From the NCBI RefSeq assembly GCF_015708155.1, contig NZ_JADDYD010000001.1, positions 60,001 to 124,000 on the forward strand: 64,000 nucleotides of DNA, in the 5' to 3' direction. Below the pieces are notes generated by a model. It was given only the letters and a program-made list of their open reading frames with translations. It searched no databases and was not told the origin of the DNA. A program made the position numbers and the translations under genes. Within the stretch, counting starts at the first letter, position 1. Each line of letters begins with the position of its first letter. The DNA comes from Mycoplasma sp. 'Moose RK' (GTDB taxonomy: Bacteria > Bacillota_I > Bacilli_A > Mycoplasmatales > Metamycoplasmataceae). Below are positions 45,369-56,412 of the stretch, one piece after another.

Positions 45369-48300
45369 ATGTCTAAAAAACAGATTGGTTTTCAAAATTC
45401 TAGAACGATAATTGCGATTGGTCTCTCATCAACCGTAATTTTAACAACTGCAATTACTGTGCCACTTGCACTTAAAAAATATGAGAGTTCCTATCAACAA
45501 AAAGTGAATGGCGGCGTTGACCTAAAACAGGTTTCGCCACTTGCAATTCAAACTAATTTTTCTGAAGCTGATTTTTCAAAAGCGCTTGAAAACCTCAAAA
45601 TTGATGATAAATTTAAAAATTTGTCAGCAAAAACAGCTCTTGCTTTGGCAAAAGACCCTTCTTATTCTTTTAATTTTCTTCAAGCATTTGATTTTAGTGA
45701 AATTACAAACAAAAAATTTAGAATTGCTTTGGACATTGAAAAAGCGACCACGGTTGGTTCAGACATCAAAAATGTTGTTGTTTTCGCACATTTCGATAAG
45801 TTGCAATTGACTTATTCTAAAAAAATTGATCTAAAAGGATTTGCAGCCAGCGATTCTGTCAACGGAAATCTTCTTGATTTTAATGTTGATTTAACAAAAT
45901 CAAGTTTAAATTTATCACAAAAAGATGCTGAAAAAATTGGGATTATTCCTTCAGAATTAGCACTCAAACTTGATGACAATTTTCAAACAAGTTTGAAAAA
46001 ATTGCGCAACAAATCAGCAGCTTTCACCGAAGCTTTGCTTGCCACAAATCTTAGCTATAATTTGGTAAATAGTCTTGGATTGCCAACAATTTTACAATCT
46101 GGTTACGCTTTGAGTCCAAAAACAACCGTGAATTTGGAAGCAAAACAAGAAAAAATGGTTGAAGTTAATCCTCAAGGTGAAAAAAGGGTGGAAAATCAAA
46201 CTTTAATTCAAAATTTAGTTTTCAAAAATCTTGATGATAAAAAAGGAACTTTGTCACTTGCTTTTGAACTTTTAGACCCAACCGGAAAATCAGTGAAAGA
46301 ATTTGATTTTCCGGTTCTTGGTTCTTCAAAAACCGCTGAGAATATTAGCAAAATTGAACAAGAATTAGCAACAATCGCCACTGATTTTATTAAAATAAAA
46401 CCTTTTGTGCAAGCTGCTTTGGTTCGCGACGATCTAACCGTGGCTGACATTCTTTACAAATCTGATTCAAACCCTAAAAATCTTCTTGTTTTGTTGGATA
46501 AAATCAACAAAAAACCTCAAGAAAAAAACAAAAAAGTAGGAAAAGGTACTCCACCTGTCATAAGTTTTTTGTCAGATCAATCTACAACTACAACTGGAGC
46601 ATCTGAAGCTCCAAAAACTGAAACACAAAAGGCCGACCCTAAAAAACCAGATAAAGATGCAAAACCTGAAGCAAAAAAACCTGCACCCTTCCCTAATCGC
46701 GAAATTTTTGCAACCTATTTTGATTTTAAACCAGGAAAAGTTTTAGAAACAAAAATTCCAGGATATTTTATTACTTTAAATTCAGTTGATTTTGCAAAAT
46801 CGTTGACAAATGAAGAAAAAGCGAAACTTTTAGAAACAAAAAAAGTCGCTTTTGACTTTGATTTTACAATTCAAAAAGAATCAGGAGTTCTAAGCCCTTA
46901 TTTTGAATCAAAAATGGTTGATTCAGATTTGGGATCAATTTTGGAAACAGTTTTAGCCAAAGTTGGTAAAGGTCAAAGTGAGAAAAAATTCCTCATTAAA
47001 GTTGCAAAGAAAAAAGTAAGATTGGAAATCAAAGCCGATTACAATAAACATCAAAGACAAATTGTATCAACTTTAATTTCACAAAAACTTCAAGATGATC
47101 CTACTGCAGAAGATTTTGATATTACAAAATTACAATCTACGGATTTCAATCCACTACAAACCGTTGTTAAATTTAAACAGGATCCAGCTGGTCCGTTACT
47201 TTTATCACTTGGAACTGTAAAATCTGTTGTTGGTGAGGTTGTTGAGGATTCAAAAAATGGAAAAACCTTTGATGATGTTGCGAATAAATTGTACTTTCTT
47301 GATTATGGAAATTACCCAAATGCGGAACTTTTAAAACTTTACAAGGAAAAAAATAATCCTGTAAAACCGGGAGGGGAACCTGAAGCAAAAAAACCTGAAA
47401 CTCCTCCAAAAGTTGAACCCCCACTTGTTGACGCTCTTTCTGATATTTCTAGTGACAAAAATATTTTTGTTCCTCGATTAGTTGCTGTGGCTGCACAACC
47501 AACTCCAGTTGCAGCTGAAACAACTAAAGTTTCTCTTCCAGAAGATAAATTCACAGGAATTGGGACAAAATTATGAAAATTTCTTGATAAAACAAAATTG
47601 CAAGGTGTAAGTGGTGCAACTATTAAATATCAAGTTGTTGAAACATCACCTCAACAACTTGATGTTGTTTTAAGTTTTAACACACCAGCTAGTTCAGGTG
47701 CTGGAAATAATTCAGCACAAAGTGATGAACCAATTGCAAAAGCGGTATTTTCGATTCAAAATCTTGAAGAAAGTCAAGCTTTTGATCTTCTAAAATCATT
47801 CAATCCAACAGTAATTTTTGATTTTCGCCGTGGTTTTGAAAAAAATAATAAACCAGTTGAAAGAATTTCCGCGTTAAATCGTGATGATATCAAGGCTGAA
47901 TTAAATCAGAAGTTAACACCTGAGAAAATAAAAGAAGAAAAAGAAACACTAGAACAAGATATTAATGAACTAGAACAAGATATTAAATGTTGCAAGGAAA
48001 AAGGTAAATGCTGCCAACAATCACCACCAGAATGCAAAGCACCTTGCACAACATGTGACAATTGTGAAACGAAAAAACAACTTGAAGGATTAAAAAAATT
48101 AAAAGATAGTATTGGAAAAGATCTAAATACTTTCTCTAAAATTGAAGGATTTGAGGTTAAAAAAGGAATTCCGCTAGTCAGTGGAAAATCACTTTATCTA
48201 AAAGATGGAGTGATTATGCTCGCTTTCAAAGCAAAAGAAGTTGGTGATGGCAAAAAACATTTCCTACTTTCTTCAAACAAAAATTTTGGGCTTTTCATTG

Positions 48301-48929
48301 TTAAGTCAAAATATCCAAATAGTAAAACTCCGTCAGAAGGAAAAGACACATTTTTCATCGGGATCGACCAAGGTGGAGTTAGAGCAGGTGGAAGAGATTC
48401 AGATGCGACTGCTGCAATAGTTGCTGGCAAGCAAGAAAAAGAAACCATAACATCAAGATTGAAAGTTGCTAAATTATCAGAAAAAACTGGAACACAGACA
48501 TATGTTGTTAGCAAAGAGGAACAAGCTATAAATCAATTTTCACCTGCCATATTCAGTCAAAAAAATATCAACCTAACAGATGAAACTGTCAACTTTGATG
48601 ATATTTTAAAAGAAGATTCACTTTTGTTTTTAACAATTATCAAAAAGAATAATAAGTGAACATTTTGGTTAAGTTCAGGAAACACTTCTAACCCAGAAAA
48701 ACAAAGAATTGTTGCTGATTTAAATCTAGAACACCTTGCTGGAATTTATGACACTCTAGATTGAACAGTTTTAGGTCCTAATCCTCAAGGTGATGCATAT
48801 AAAGGACCAATTTACGGTCCAGCAACAATTAGTTTTCGTGGTTTAGTCGCTTATGATTCAAGCACATTACCTGAAAATATTGAAGATGTTGCCAAACTTA
48901 ACGCTCAATTTATTAAAAAATTTAAATAA
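45369..48929 (+). CDS. P102-like surface protein, 1186 aa
   Basis: Second gene of the adhesin operon. It starts at ATG 45369 (GAAAGGAAAAT upstream) and ends at TAA 48927-48929. The N-terminal anchor is TIIAIGLSSTVILTTAITVPLAL. Repeated domains of the P102 type follow (SVDFAKSLTNEEKAKLLETK, ISKIEQELATIATDFI). Pro/Lys/Glu linkers lie near residues 405-440 and 660-685. Residues 874-899 contain eight Cys in 26 positions (for example CCKEKGKCC, APCTTCDNC), which is strange for a mycoplasma surface protein. It ends with a globular part (YKGPIYGPATISFRGLVAY). TGA as Trp joins the parts at 47574 and 48656. P102 family members bind host matrix molecules after processing. Confidence 0.78.
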
Positions 48930-48960
48930 AAAAAAAAAAAAAAGTTTTTTATTTTTTTTT
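48928..48960 (+). terminator. A16 / T-run end of the adhesin operon
   Basis: An A16 tract (48928-48943) overlaps the stop codon and is followed by G, T6, A and T9. A-T pairing could form a weak terminator hairpin. Confidence 0.45.
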
Positions 48961-48968
48961 ATTTGTGA

Positions 48969-48974
48969 TATAAT
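48969..48974 (+). promoter_or_regulatory. -10 box of 5S rRNA
   Basis: TGATATAAT is an extended -10 ending 9 nt before the 5' stem of the 5S gene, which is ideal spacing for the start of transcription. Confidence 0.75.
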
Positions 48975-48983
48975 TATATTCAT

Positions 48984-49089
48984 AAGAGTAACAATAGCAA
49001 AAGGGATCACCTGAATCCATTCCGAACTCAGTAGTTAAGCCTTTTTACGCCGAAGATACTAGAAATAGGAAAATAGGGAGTTACTCTTT
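48984..49089 (+). rRNA. rrf: 5S ribosomal RNA
   Basis: About 106 nt. The terminal stem pairs AAGAGTAAC (48984-48992) with GTTACTCTT (49080-49088). The conserved core reads CCATTCCGAACTCAG then AGTTAAGC. The T run right after the 3' stem likely ends transcription. No 16S or 23S gene is near, so this 5S gene has its own promoter. This separation is known in the M. hyopneumoniae group. Confidence 0.93.
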
Positions 49090-49115
49090 TTTTATTACTA
49101 AATAAATGGAAAATT

Positions 49116-49970
49116 ATGACTTTTAGCCAAAAAGTTAAAACCGAAATTCTTGAAAATCGATTATCAAAGCCAAAATTTACGTCTTTAGTTCAAGGTTTAA
49201 TTTTTAGTGCCTGCCGTTTTGACAACGATGATTATTATGAAATAAGAATTAATAAAAAAATAATCATTGACAAATTAAAATCAACTTTCAAAAATTTTAA
49301 ATTTGAGTTTTTTGATTCAAAAGCCAATATAAATTGGATTTGTATTAAAAAAAAATCAATTAAGATTAATAAAAATCCGCAGAACATTCAGTATTTTTTT
49401 GCTGGCCTTTTTATTGGCGGGGGCTCAATTTCAAAGTTTGAATCAAAAAGTTATCATCTTGAAATTTCATTTTTAAATGAAGAAAAATGTGCAAAAGTTT
49501 TGTCACTTTTGCAGCAAAATCAGACTCAATTTACTTTTCGCAAAATTTTTCACAACAAACGTTTTAACATTTACTTAAAAAAAATCACTCAAATTATTTA
49601 CTTTTTAATGGCAATTGGCGCCCTTGAACAAGCAGCACAGCTGGAAGTTTTACGTATCAAACGTGATCATTTTTTGAATGCAAATCGAATCACAAATTTT
49701 GACATTTATAATGCCAAAAAAATTACTAGATCTTCAAGTGCTTTTGCTGAAAATTGAAAATTAGTGCAAAAAAAACAACTTACTAACCATTTTACTGATG
49801 AGCAGCAATTCTTTTTTCGTTTAAGAGCAAAAAATCCTGAATTAAGTATTCGTGAAATTTCAGAAATTTTAAAAAAAGAGTATAATTTACTTGTATCAAA
49901 AGGTGGCTTAAATCATTGATTGGTAAAATTAAAAAAAATATTGGAAAAAGGAGGCGAAAATGCAAAATAG
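49116..49970 (+). CDS. whiA: WhiA-family DNA-binding protein, 284 aa
   Basis: Conserved protein of Gram-positives and mollicutes, a LAGLIDADG-like domain fused to a helix-turn-helix, linked to cell division and chromosome segregation in other bacteria. It starts at ATG 49116 (AAATGGAAAATT upstream). The degenerate homing-endonuclease-like part has FFAGLFIGGGSISKFESKSY. NRITNFDIYNAKKITRSSS lies in the middle. The C-terminal HTH reads RLRAKNPELSIREISEI followed by SKGGLNHWL. Its stop overlaps the start of the next gene by 11 nt. It is first in the run whiA-BI-1-ppa. Confidence 0.88.
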
Positions 49971-50766
49971 AATTGTTTATAATTCAAAGGATTCTAAGGC
50001 ATATAGTAGATCAACATTTTATATCCAAAAGCAAACTAATAAATTGCTAGCATATTCGATGATTTGGTTGGGTCTTGGAATTTTGTTTATTGGCCTTGTT
50101 ACTTTCGGTATCCTTTCAAGTGATACTTTATTTTCTTTATATTTAAAATTTATAAGAGCATCTTTTAGTAGTGTAGCTGCAATAATTATTTCACTTTTCG
50201 TTTTGGTTGGAATAAATTGAGGAATTTCGGCCTACATTTCCAAGCGGGCGCTTACTGAGTCGCCGCCAACCGTTGTTTTAGCGCTACTTTTCTTGGTTTT
50301 TATTTCCGCAAATTCACTTTTTTTGCCAATAATTTTCACTGCCCAATATTTGGTTGATGGATCCTTTAATTACATCATGATTGCATTTGCTGGTGCCGGT
50401 GGATTGATGTCGATGATTGCAATTTTAGGCTACTTTAATATCATTAATTTTGGAAAATTGTTACCCGTAATTGCAATCGGTTTTTTGATTGAAATTGTGA
50501 TTGCAATTACCTCTTATTTTGTTTTTTCATCAATTTTGACCACATTTTACATAATTATTGGTCTAAGTGTAACACTCGGAATGGTTGGTTATCAATTTTG
50601 ACTCATCAAAAATCAAACTTGCCAAATTCTTGCTTTCTACAATGATGAAGCCGAAATTAAGCGCGTTTTTTTAAGAATAGCAATCTGAAATGCCTTAACT
50701 TTGTATTTGTCACTTGTTCGCCTTTTCTTATTTTTGTTAAGATTATTGAATTTTACAAGATCTTAG
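49960..50766 (+). CDS. Bax inhibitor-1 family membrane protein, 268 aa
   Basis: Integral membrane protein of the BI-1/YccA (TMBIM) family, known in some members to pass calcium. It starts at ATG 49960 with GGAGGCG upstream. There are about seven hydrophobic helices, with typical BI-1 stretches IAFAGAGGLMSMIAILGYF and ALTLYLSLVRLFLFLLRLL near the C-terminus. The short polar N-terminus ends in FYIQKQTNKLL. TGA is Trp at 50218 and 50599. It lies between whiA (11-nt overlap) and ppa (15-nt gap), so probably one operon. Confidence 0.8.
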
Positions 50767-50781
50767 TTTTTGGGAGTTTTG

Positions 50782-51333
50782 ATGGAGCAAAAGTTACTTT
50801 TAGTTGATATTGAAATTACTAAAGGGTCAAATATTAAATATGAATTTGACCAAAAAGCTAACAGGCTAGTTGTTGATCGGATTTTGCGAGGTGACTTTGT
50901 TTACCCAGCGAATTATGGCAGCATTCCTGAGACTTTGGATTGGGACGGCGACCCTCTTGATGCTTTAGTCTACACAAATCAAAAATTTTTGCCAAATTCA
51001 CGATTGACAGCTAGACTTTTGGGTGCGCTTGAAATGATTGATGATGGTGAAATTGACACTAAATTAATCATGGTTCATCATGATGATTATCGCTTCGAAC
51101 ACATCAAAAAACTTGAAGATTTGCCTGTTGAATGATTAGATTCTATTCACTATTTTTTTAGTAATTATAAAAATTGAAAACGTCCTGGAATTACAAAGGT
51201 TTCAAAATTTGTCAAATTGGATTCAGCGATTAAAGAACTTGAAACTTCACAACAGCTTTTCCAAGATTATGGTAATTTAGACAAATCTGAGTTTTTAAAA
51301 TTAATGCGTCAAAAATTTCCTGAAAAATATTAA
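50782..51333 (+). CDS. ppa: Inorganic pyrophosphatase, 183 aa
   Basis: Soluble family I pyrophosphatase that hydrolyses PPi from biosynthesis. I chose ATG 50782 (GGAG five bases upstream). The signature [11 protein letters not shown] carries the metal-binding Asp residues. [14 protein letters not shown] is the typical active-site stretch, and later [12 protein letters not shown] supplies the conserved Lys. The length is normal. A perfect terminator follows 26 nt after TAA. Confidence 0.95.
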
Positions 51334-51359
51334 ATTCAAATTAGTTTATTATTAAAAAC

Positions 51360-51395
51360 AAAAAATATGACCTAAATTAGGTCATATTTTTTGTT
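51360..51395 (+). terminator. Terminator after ppa
   Basis: AATATGACCTAA pairs with TTAGGTCATATT, flanked by A and T runs; a perfect stem with almost no loop. It could act in both directions. Confidence 0.85.
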
Positions 51396-51596
51396 TTATT
51401 TAAGAAAGATAATTTTGAATAAATTTTTCTAAATTTACACGGAAAATTGGCTGATTTTTCTTAAAAATGTTTTTACTTTTTAATTAAAGATTTTTTAAAA
51501 TCTTACTCTAAGATTTAGGAAAATTTTAATTTTTAAATCCAAAAAACTTAATTTTTTGATATTAATTTAAAAACTATACCTACTTGTGTTAAAATT

Positions 51597-51602
51597 TATA
51601 AT
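51597..51602 (+). promoter_or_regulatory. -10 box for the BMP lipoprotein gene
   Basis: TATAAT, 49 nt upstream of the ATG, with GAAAGGAAAA as ribosome binding site at about 51632. The stretch 51396-51596 before it is AT-rich with nothing else visible. Confidence 0.5.
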
Positions 51603-51651
51603 GTTAAATTTTATAAATTATGTTTAGTCTGAAAGGAAAAATAAAAACTAT

Positions 51652-53121
51652 ATGAATAAGATCAAAAAATTATTAAAAAAAAGCAGGATTAAGACATTTT
51701 TGGGTCTAGGATTAGCAACTCCACTAACAATGGCGGCGCTGTTAGCCGGAAGTTGTTCAGCGATTAGTGAAACAACAATTACTGATGTTTCTAAAATTTC
51801 TACAGTAGTTGAAAGTCGAAAAGCAGAAATTTTAGCCGCAAATAACGATGAGACAAAACATTTTCATATGAATCTTGCAATTGTGACTGCTGATGGAAAA
51901 GTTAATGATAATTCCTTCAATCAGTCAAGCTGGGAAGCAATTCGTCAATTTGCAAAATTAACTGATAGTGAAACCAAGCCAATTGACAGCGCAACTTCAG
52001 ATTTGCAGGGAAAGTATAATGCTCTAATTAACACTAATTCTAATGTTTGAGTTCTTTCTGGATTTCAGCACTATGATGCAGTCAAAGCTTGACTTGGAAA
52101 TGCTGAAAATAAAAAAATGCTTCAAGAAAAAAAAATTATTATCATTGGAATTGACTGACCGGCTGGAGAAAATGATGTTCCACAAGGTCATTTGATTAGA
52201 TTAAATTATAAAACTGAAGAAGCAGCTTGGATTGCTGGGTATGCTAATGCAAGTTTTCTTGCACAAAAATTTCCAAATGATGCAAATAAACGATCAGCAA
52301 TCTCAGTTGGCGGCGGCGCTTTTCCATCTGTTACAGACTTTATTGCTGGTTATTTGACTGGAATCAAGGCTTTTAACACTGAGAGTAACTCTAAAAAAAC
52401 AAAAATTACTGATGACAAAATCAACATTTCGACTGGTTTTGCGCCAAATGCAACTGCAAAAGTGACACTTGAAAATTTAGCAACAAATGGTTCACCAACA
52501 ACACTTTTGGCAGTTGCTGGTCCACTTACAAGCATCTTTTCTGACTTTGTAAAAGACAAAAACGATCGTTATTTAATCGGAGTTGATACTGATCAATCCT
52601 TGATTTATACAGAATCAAAAGCAAAATTTTTCACTTCAATTGAAAAACGATTAGGTGAATCAGTTTTTAATGTTTTAACTGATTTATACACTAAAAAACA
52701 AGGATCACAGAATCTTGGTGAATTTTCATTAGGAGCAAAAAACGCCTTTGTAAAATTAGGTTACAAGAATAAATTTGTTGGTGTTAGTGACAGTTCTTTA
52801 GAAGGCAACGACAAGGTTTTAGCAGATAAAGCACTTTCAGAAGCAAAAGCAAAATTTGAAGAAAAGACAAAAAATAAAAGTGGTGAAGAAATTCGTACAA
52901 CTCTATCAATTCCAGCTATGAGTGGAGATCAAGCCGCAGAACTTACCAAATTAGTCAAAGAAATTAACGAACTAGCTAAAACATCAAGCACTTCTAATCC
53001 AAGTCAAATGCTAGAAAGAATGCCAGAATCAGATTCAGGCGAAACCTCAAACACTGCAACTCCTTCTGGTGGTCACAATCATGACCATTCAGGTCACAAT
53101 CATGATGGTCACACTCACTAG
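51652..53121 (+). CDS. BMP-family substrate-binding lipoprotein with His-rich tail, 489 aa
   Basis: Substrate-binding part of a nucleoside/simple-sugar ABC importer (BMP/Med family, as in B. subtilis NupN). The lipobox is ALLAGSC (Cys35). The BMP core has LAIVTADGKVNDNSFNQSSW at its start, then KIIIIGIDWPAGEND, YKTEEAAWIAGY, SVGGGAFPSVTDFIAGY and YLIGVDTDQS. The C-terminus is unusual: a Ser/Thr-rich linker and then GGHNHDHSGHNHDGHTH, with seven His in 17 residues, which could bind zinc or nickel. It is followed by a terminator and then by the ATPase and permease genes on the same strand, so it is probably made in excess. Four TGA are Trp. Confidence 0.88.
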
Positions 53122-53191
53122 TAAAATTTTCTTTTCAACTTTTAAGAGTCTAAGATTTTCAGTAAATTTTATAAACTAATTAGACGCTTTT

Positions 53192-53224
53192 AAAAAATCC
53201 AGCAAAAATTTTGCTGGATTTTTT
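53192..53224 (+). terminator. Terminator between BMP lipoprotein and ABC ATPase
   Basis: AAATCCAGCAAAA pairs with TTTTGCTGGATTT, followed by a T run. It may be partial, letting some transcription reach the transporter genes. Confidence 0.85.
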
Positions 53225-53249
53225 CTTTTTTTGATAATATTTAAGTCAA

Positions 53250-54776
53250 ATGAAAAAACAGGATTTTGCAATTGAGTTTATTGGAATTTCCAAAAAATTT
53301 GGTAATTTTTTTGCCAATCATAAAATTGATATTAAAATAAAAAAGAACAAGATTCATGCACTAATTGGCGAAAATGGCGCCGGAAAATCGACTTTAATGT
53401 CAATACTTTTTGGGATTTATACGCCCGATGAAGGTCAAATCAAAATCAACGGCAAACAATCATTTATTGATAATCCTAATTTAGCAACAGATTTTGGAAT
53501 TGGTATGGTTCACCAGCATTTTAAATTAATTGACGCCTACACAAATTTTGAAAATATTATTTTGGGTCAAGAATTTACGCAATTTGGTCGTCTAAACCTT
53601 GAACCTGCAAGACAAAAAATTAAAATTCTGCAAGAAAAATACAATTTACATTTCGATTTAAACCAAAAAACAGGTGATGCTTCTGTTGTTATTAAGCAAA
53701 AAATCGAAATTCTTAAAATTTTGTATCGTGATTCAGAAATTTTGATTTTCGATGAGCCCACCGCCATTCTTTCTCCACAAGAAATTGATTCTTTTTTGGA
53801 AATTTTGAAATTTTTTGTCAAAAATGGTAGAACCATTATTTTCATTTCACACAAATTAAAAGAAATTAAAGAAGTTGCTGATTCAGCAACAGTTTTACGT
53901 CATGGCAAAGTTGTTGCTAACTTTGAAAGTCTTGAAAATGTTAGTATTTCCGAGCTTTCCAACGCAATGGTTGGTCAATCTGTCGAAATTCAAAAAAATC
54001 AAATTACAAGTGATTTTCAAATTCCGGGTCTAAAAATTGAAAATTTAACAGCAAATTTTGACAAAAAAATCACTAATTTAAACTTTGAAGTTGCTAAAGG
54101 CGAAATTTTTGCAATTGCTGGAATTGAAGGAAATGGACAAGTTGAATTAGAATTAGCGCTTGCTGGTTTGATTCCATCAAATGGAAAAATTATTGTTTAT
54201 GATAACAAAAATTTACCAAAAAACCTTGCAAATTCAGGTGCTTTTTCTCGTTTTGGTCTTATTTCTTATGTCCCAAGCGACCGACATAAATATGCAATTG
54301 TCCTTGATTTGCCAAATTTAGATAATTCAATTATCCGTAATTTGGCAAATCAAGAATTTACCAAAAAAACCTATATAAAAACAGGAAAAGTCAAAGAATT
54401 TTATGAAAAAATTGTCAAGGGATTTGACGTTCGTGGCGACTTGAGTGGAACTAAAAACTCTCGACTTTTATCTGGTGGAAATCAGCAAAAATTTGTTGTT
54501 GGCCGGGAAATTCTCACTCCACATGAGGTTCTTTTGATTGTTCAACCTACTCGAGGCCTTGATGTGGGCGCAATTAACTTGATCCACCAAATAATTTTGG
54601 ATCAAAAAAATAAAAATAAGGCAATTTTGCTAATCTCTTATGAACTTGACGAGGTTTTAGCGCTTGCTGATTCAATTTCTGTTTTAAATAACGGAAAATT
54701 ATCACAAAAATATTTACGTTCGCAAATCGATCGTTATAAAATTGGAGAATTAATGGCAGGTTCAGAAAGTGATTAG
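53250..54776 (+). CDS. Nucleoside/sugar ABC importer ATPase (tandem domains), 508 aa
   Basis: Energy-coupling protein with two ABC domains in one chain, as in RbsA/NupO. Domain 1 (residues 1-245) has Walker A GENGAGKSTL, Q-loop region HQHFKL, a weak signature (ASVVIKQKIEI) and Walker B ILIFDEPTA. Domain 2 (250-508) has a degenerate Walker A (GIEGNGQVELE), an intact signature LLSGGNQQKFVVGREI and VQPTRGLD in place of a normal Walker B. The asymmetric sites are typical of this subfamily. It starts at ATG 53250, and its end overlaps the next gene by 8 nt. Confidence 0.92.
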   Translation: MKKQDFAIEFIGISKKFGNFFANHKIDIKIKKNKIHALIGENGAGKSTLMSILFGIYTPDEGQIKINGKQSFIDNPNLATDFGIGMVHQHFKLIDAYTNFENIILGQEFTQFGRLNLEPARQKIKILQEKYNLHFDLNQKTGDASVVIKQKIEILKILYRDSEILIFDEPTAILSPQEIDSFLEILKFFVKNGRTIIFISHKLKEIKEVADSATVLRHGKVVANFESLENVSISELSNAMVGQSVEIQKNQITSDFQIPGLKIENLTANFDKKITNLNFEVAKGEIFAIAGIEGNGQVELELALAGLIPSNGKIIVYDNKNLPKNLANSGAFSRFGLISYVPSDRHKYAIVLDLPNLDNSIIRNLANQEFTKKTYIKTGKVKEFYEKIVKGFDVRGDLSGTKNSRLLSGGNQQKFVVGREILTPHEVLLIVQPTRGLDVGAINLIHQIILDQKNKNKAILLISYELDEVLALADSISVLNNGKLSQKYLRSQIDRYKIGELMAGSESD

Positions 54777-56412
54777 TAAATTTAATTTTTTATTGCAAGG
54801 TTTTTGAAAAAAATTGTCTTTGGCAGAGTCAAGGACAACAAAAGACAAGATTTTTTCAACACTTTGAGCCGTTTTTTTCGGCATTTTAGCTTCTTTCATT
54901 TTTATTTTAGCTTTTGGATTTAATCCAATAAATGTTTATTATACAATGTTTTTTAAGATTGCTTTTGCTAAAAATGAAACAGGAAATTTACTGTTGATCA
55001 CTTCAATTTTTATTTTTGCAAGTATTGCAATCGCAATCGCTTTCAAGTCTAGTTTGTTCAACATTGGTGTTCCTGGTCAAATGATGATTTCGGGAATGAT
55101 TTCGCTCATGATTGTGCTGAATTTGACTTCAATTAACATTTATTTAAGACTAGCTTTGGCAGCATTTTTGGGAATTTTAGCAAGCACAATCATCGGTTTT
55201 TTTGTTGGAATTCTCAAGTCATTCTTGCGAGTTAATGAGGTAATTTCGACAATTTTGTTAAATTGAATTGTTTATTATATTGCAAAATTTTTTCTTTCAA
55301 CTGACACTTTAAAGATTGGTTTTACTTCAAATTCATTTTTAACCTCGCAAAGCATTAGCGAACCTTCGTTTTTAAATTCAATTTTTTTAACAAAAAATTT
55401 TGCAGTGATTATTCTGTTTTTGGCATTGTTTTTTGCATTTTTAATTTGATTTTTGCTACAAAAAACAACTATTGGGTTGAAAATCAAAATTATTGGACAA
55501 AACAAAGATGCAGCAGCTTATGCTGGAGTAAATAACAAAATTGTGACAATTTCAACAATGACTTTTTCAGGGTTAGTTGCTGGAATCGCCGGATTTATTT
55601 GGTATATTTTTTATCGCCGCTCATTTTCGCTTTTAGGTGGGATGCCCCGTGAAGGGTTTGATGCAATTTTGGTCTCACTTTTGGCATTTAATTCGCCTTT
55701 TGGAATAATTCCAACTTCATTTTTTTACTCAATGTTGTCAATTGGAGCAAATGCACTTGAAAGTTATTCAATTGGTTTAAATCAGCAAACTATGCAAATT
55801 GTGATTGGGATTATTGTTTATTTGTCAGCAATTTCAGTAGTTTTCATCAATTTTAAGCCTCTAAAATGAACCTTGAATTCTTGATATTTATTTCGATCCA
55901 AACAATTTTTTGGAGCTAAACCAAAATCAAAATCGCCACCACAAGGCGGTCTTGAACAAAATATTCATTTTTTTGAAAACAAAAAAAATGAATATTTAAA
56001 GCAATTTTTGACCGGAAAAAATCAAATTTTTTGACTTTACCGACAAATTCAGTTGCTTAATTTTAAACTCTATTTTTTAAATCGAAAATTACTGAAAATT
56101 AAAAATAAAGATAATTTGGTACATTGAAAACAAATTCGCACGGAAATCAAAACTAATTTTGGTCTCAATTCGAATTTCAAAAATAAAAATTCTGATGAAA
56201 AACTCGCTTTTTTTGAAGAAATTGCCAAGAAAAAGCGGCTAGCGAACCAAAAACTTAATTCATTTGGCTACTTTGATTTTAAAAATAATTTTATCACTTT
56301 TAAACAACAAGTTTTTGAACAACACTTGCAATTTAAGACACTACGGGCACAAATAATTGTTGATTTTATTGAAAAATCACGCTTGAAAAAACAAGAAAAA
56401 AAGGGGAAATAA
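54769..56412 (+). CDS. ABC importer permease 1 with long C-terminal tail, 547 aa
   Basis: Membrane subunit of the BMP-dependent importer (BPD_transp_2 family). I use GTG 54769, in frame and overlapping the ATPase stop by 8 nt; no earlier ATG is available and the first ATG (54946) would remove the first helix. About ten helices. Family stretches are SLFNIGVPGQMMISGM, GILKSFLRVNEVISTIL, IIGQNKDAAAYAGVNN and GMPREGFDAILVSLLA. After residue about 367 comes a hydrophilic, basic tail of about 180 residues (ENKKNEYLKQFL...) not usual for this permease family. Its stop overlaps the next ATG (TAATG). Confidence 0.85.
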
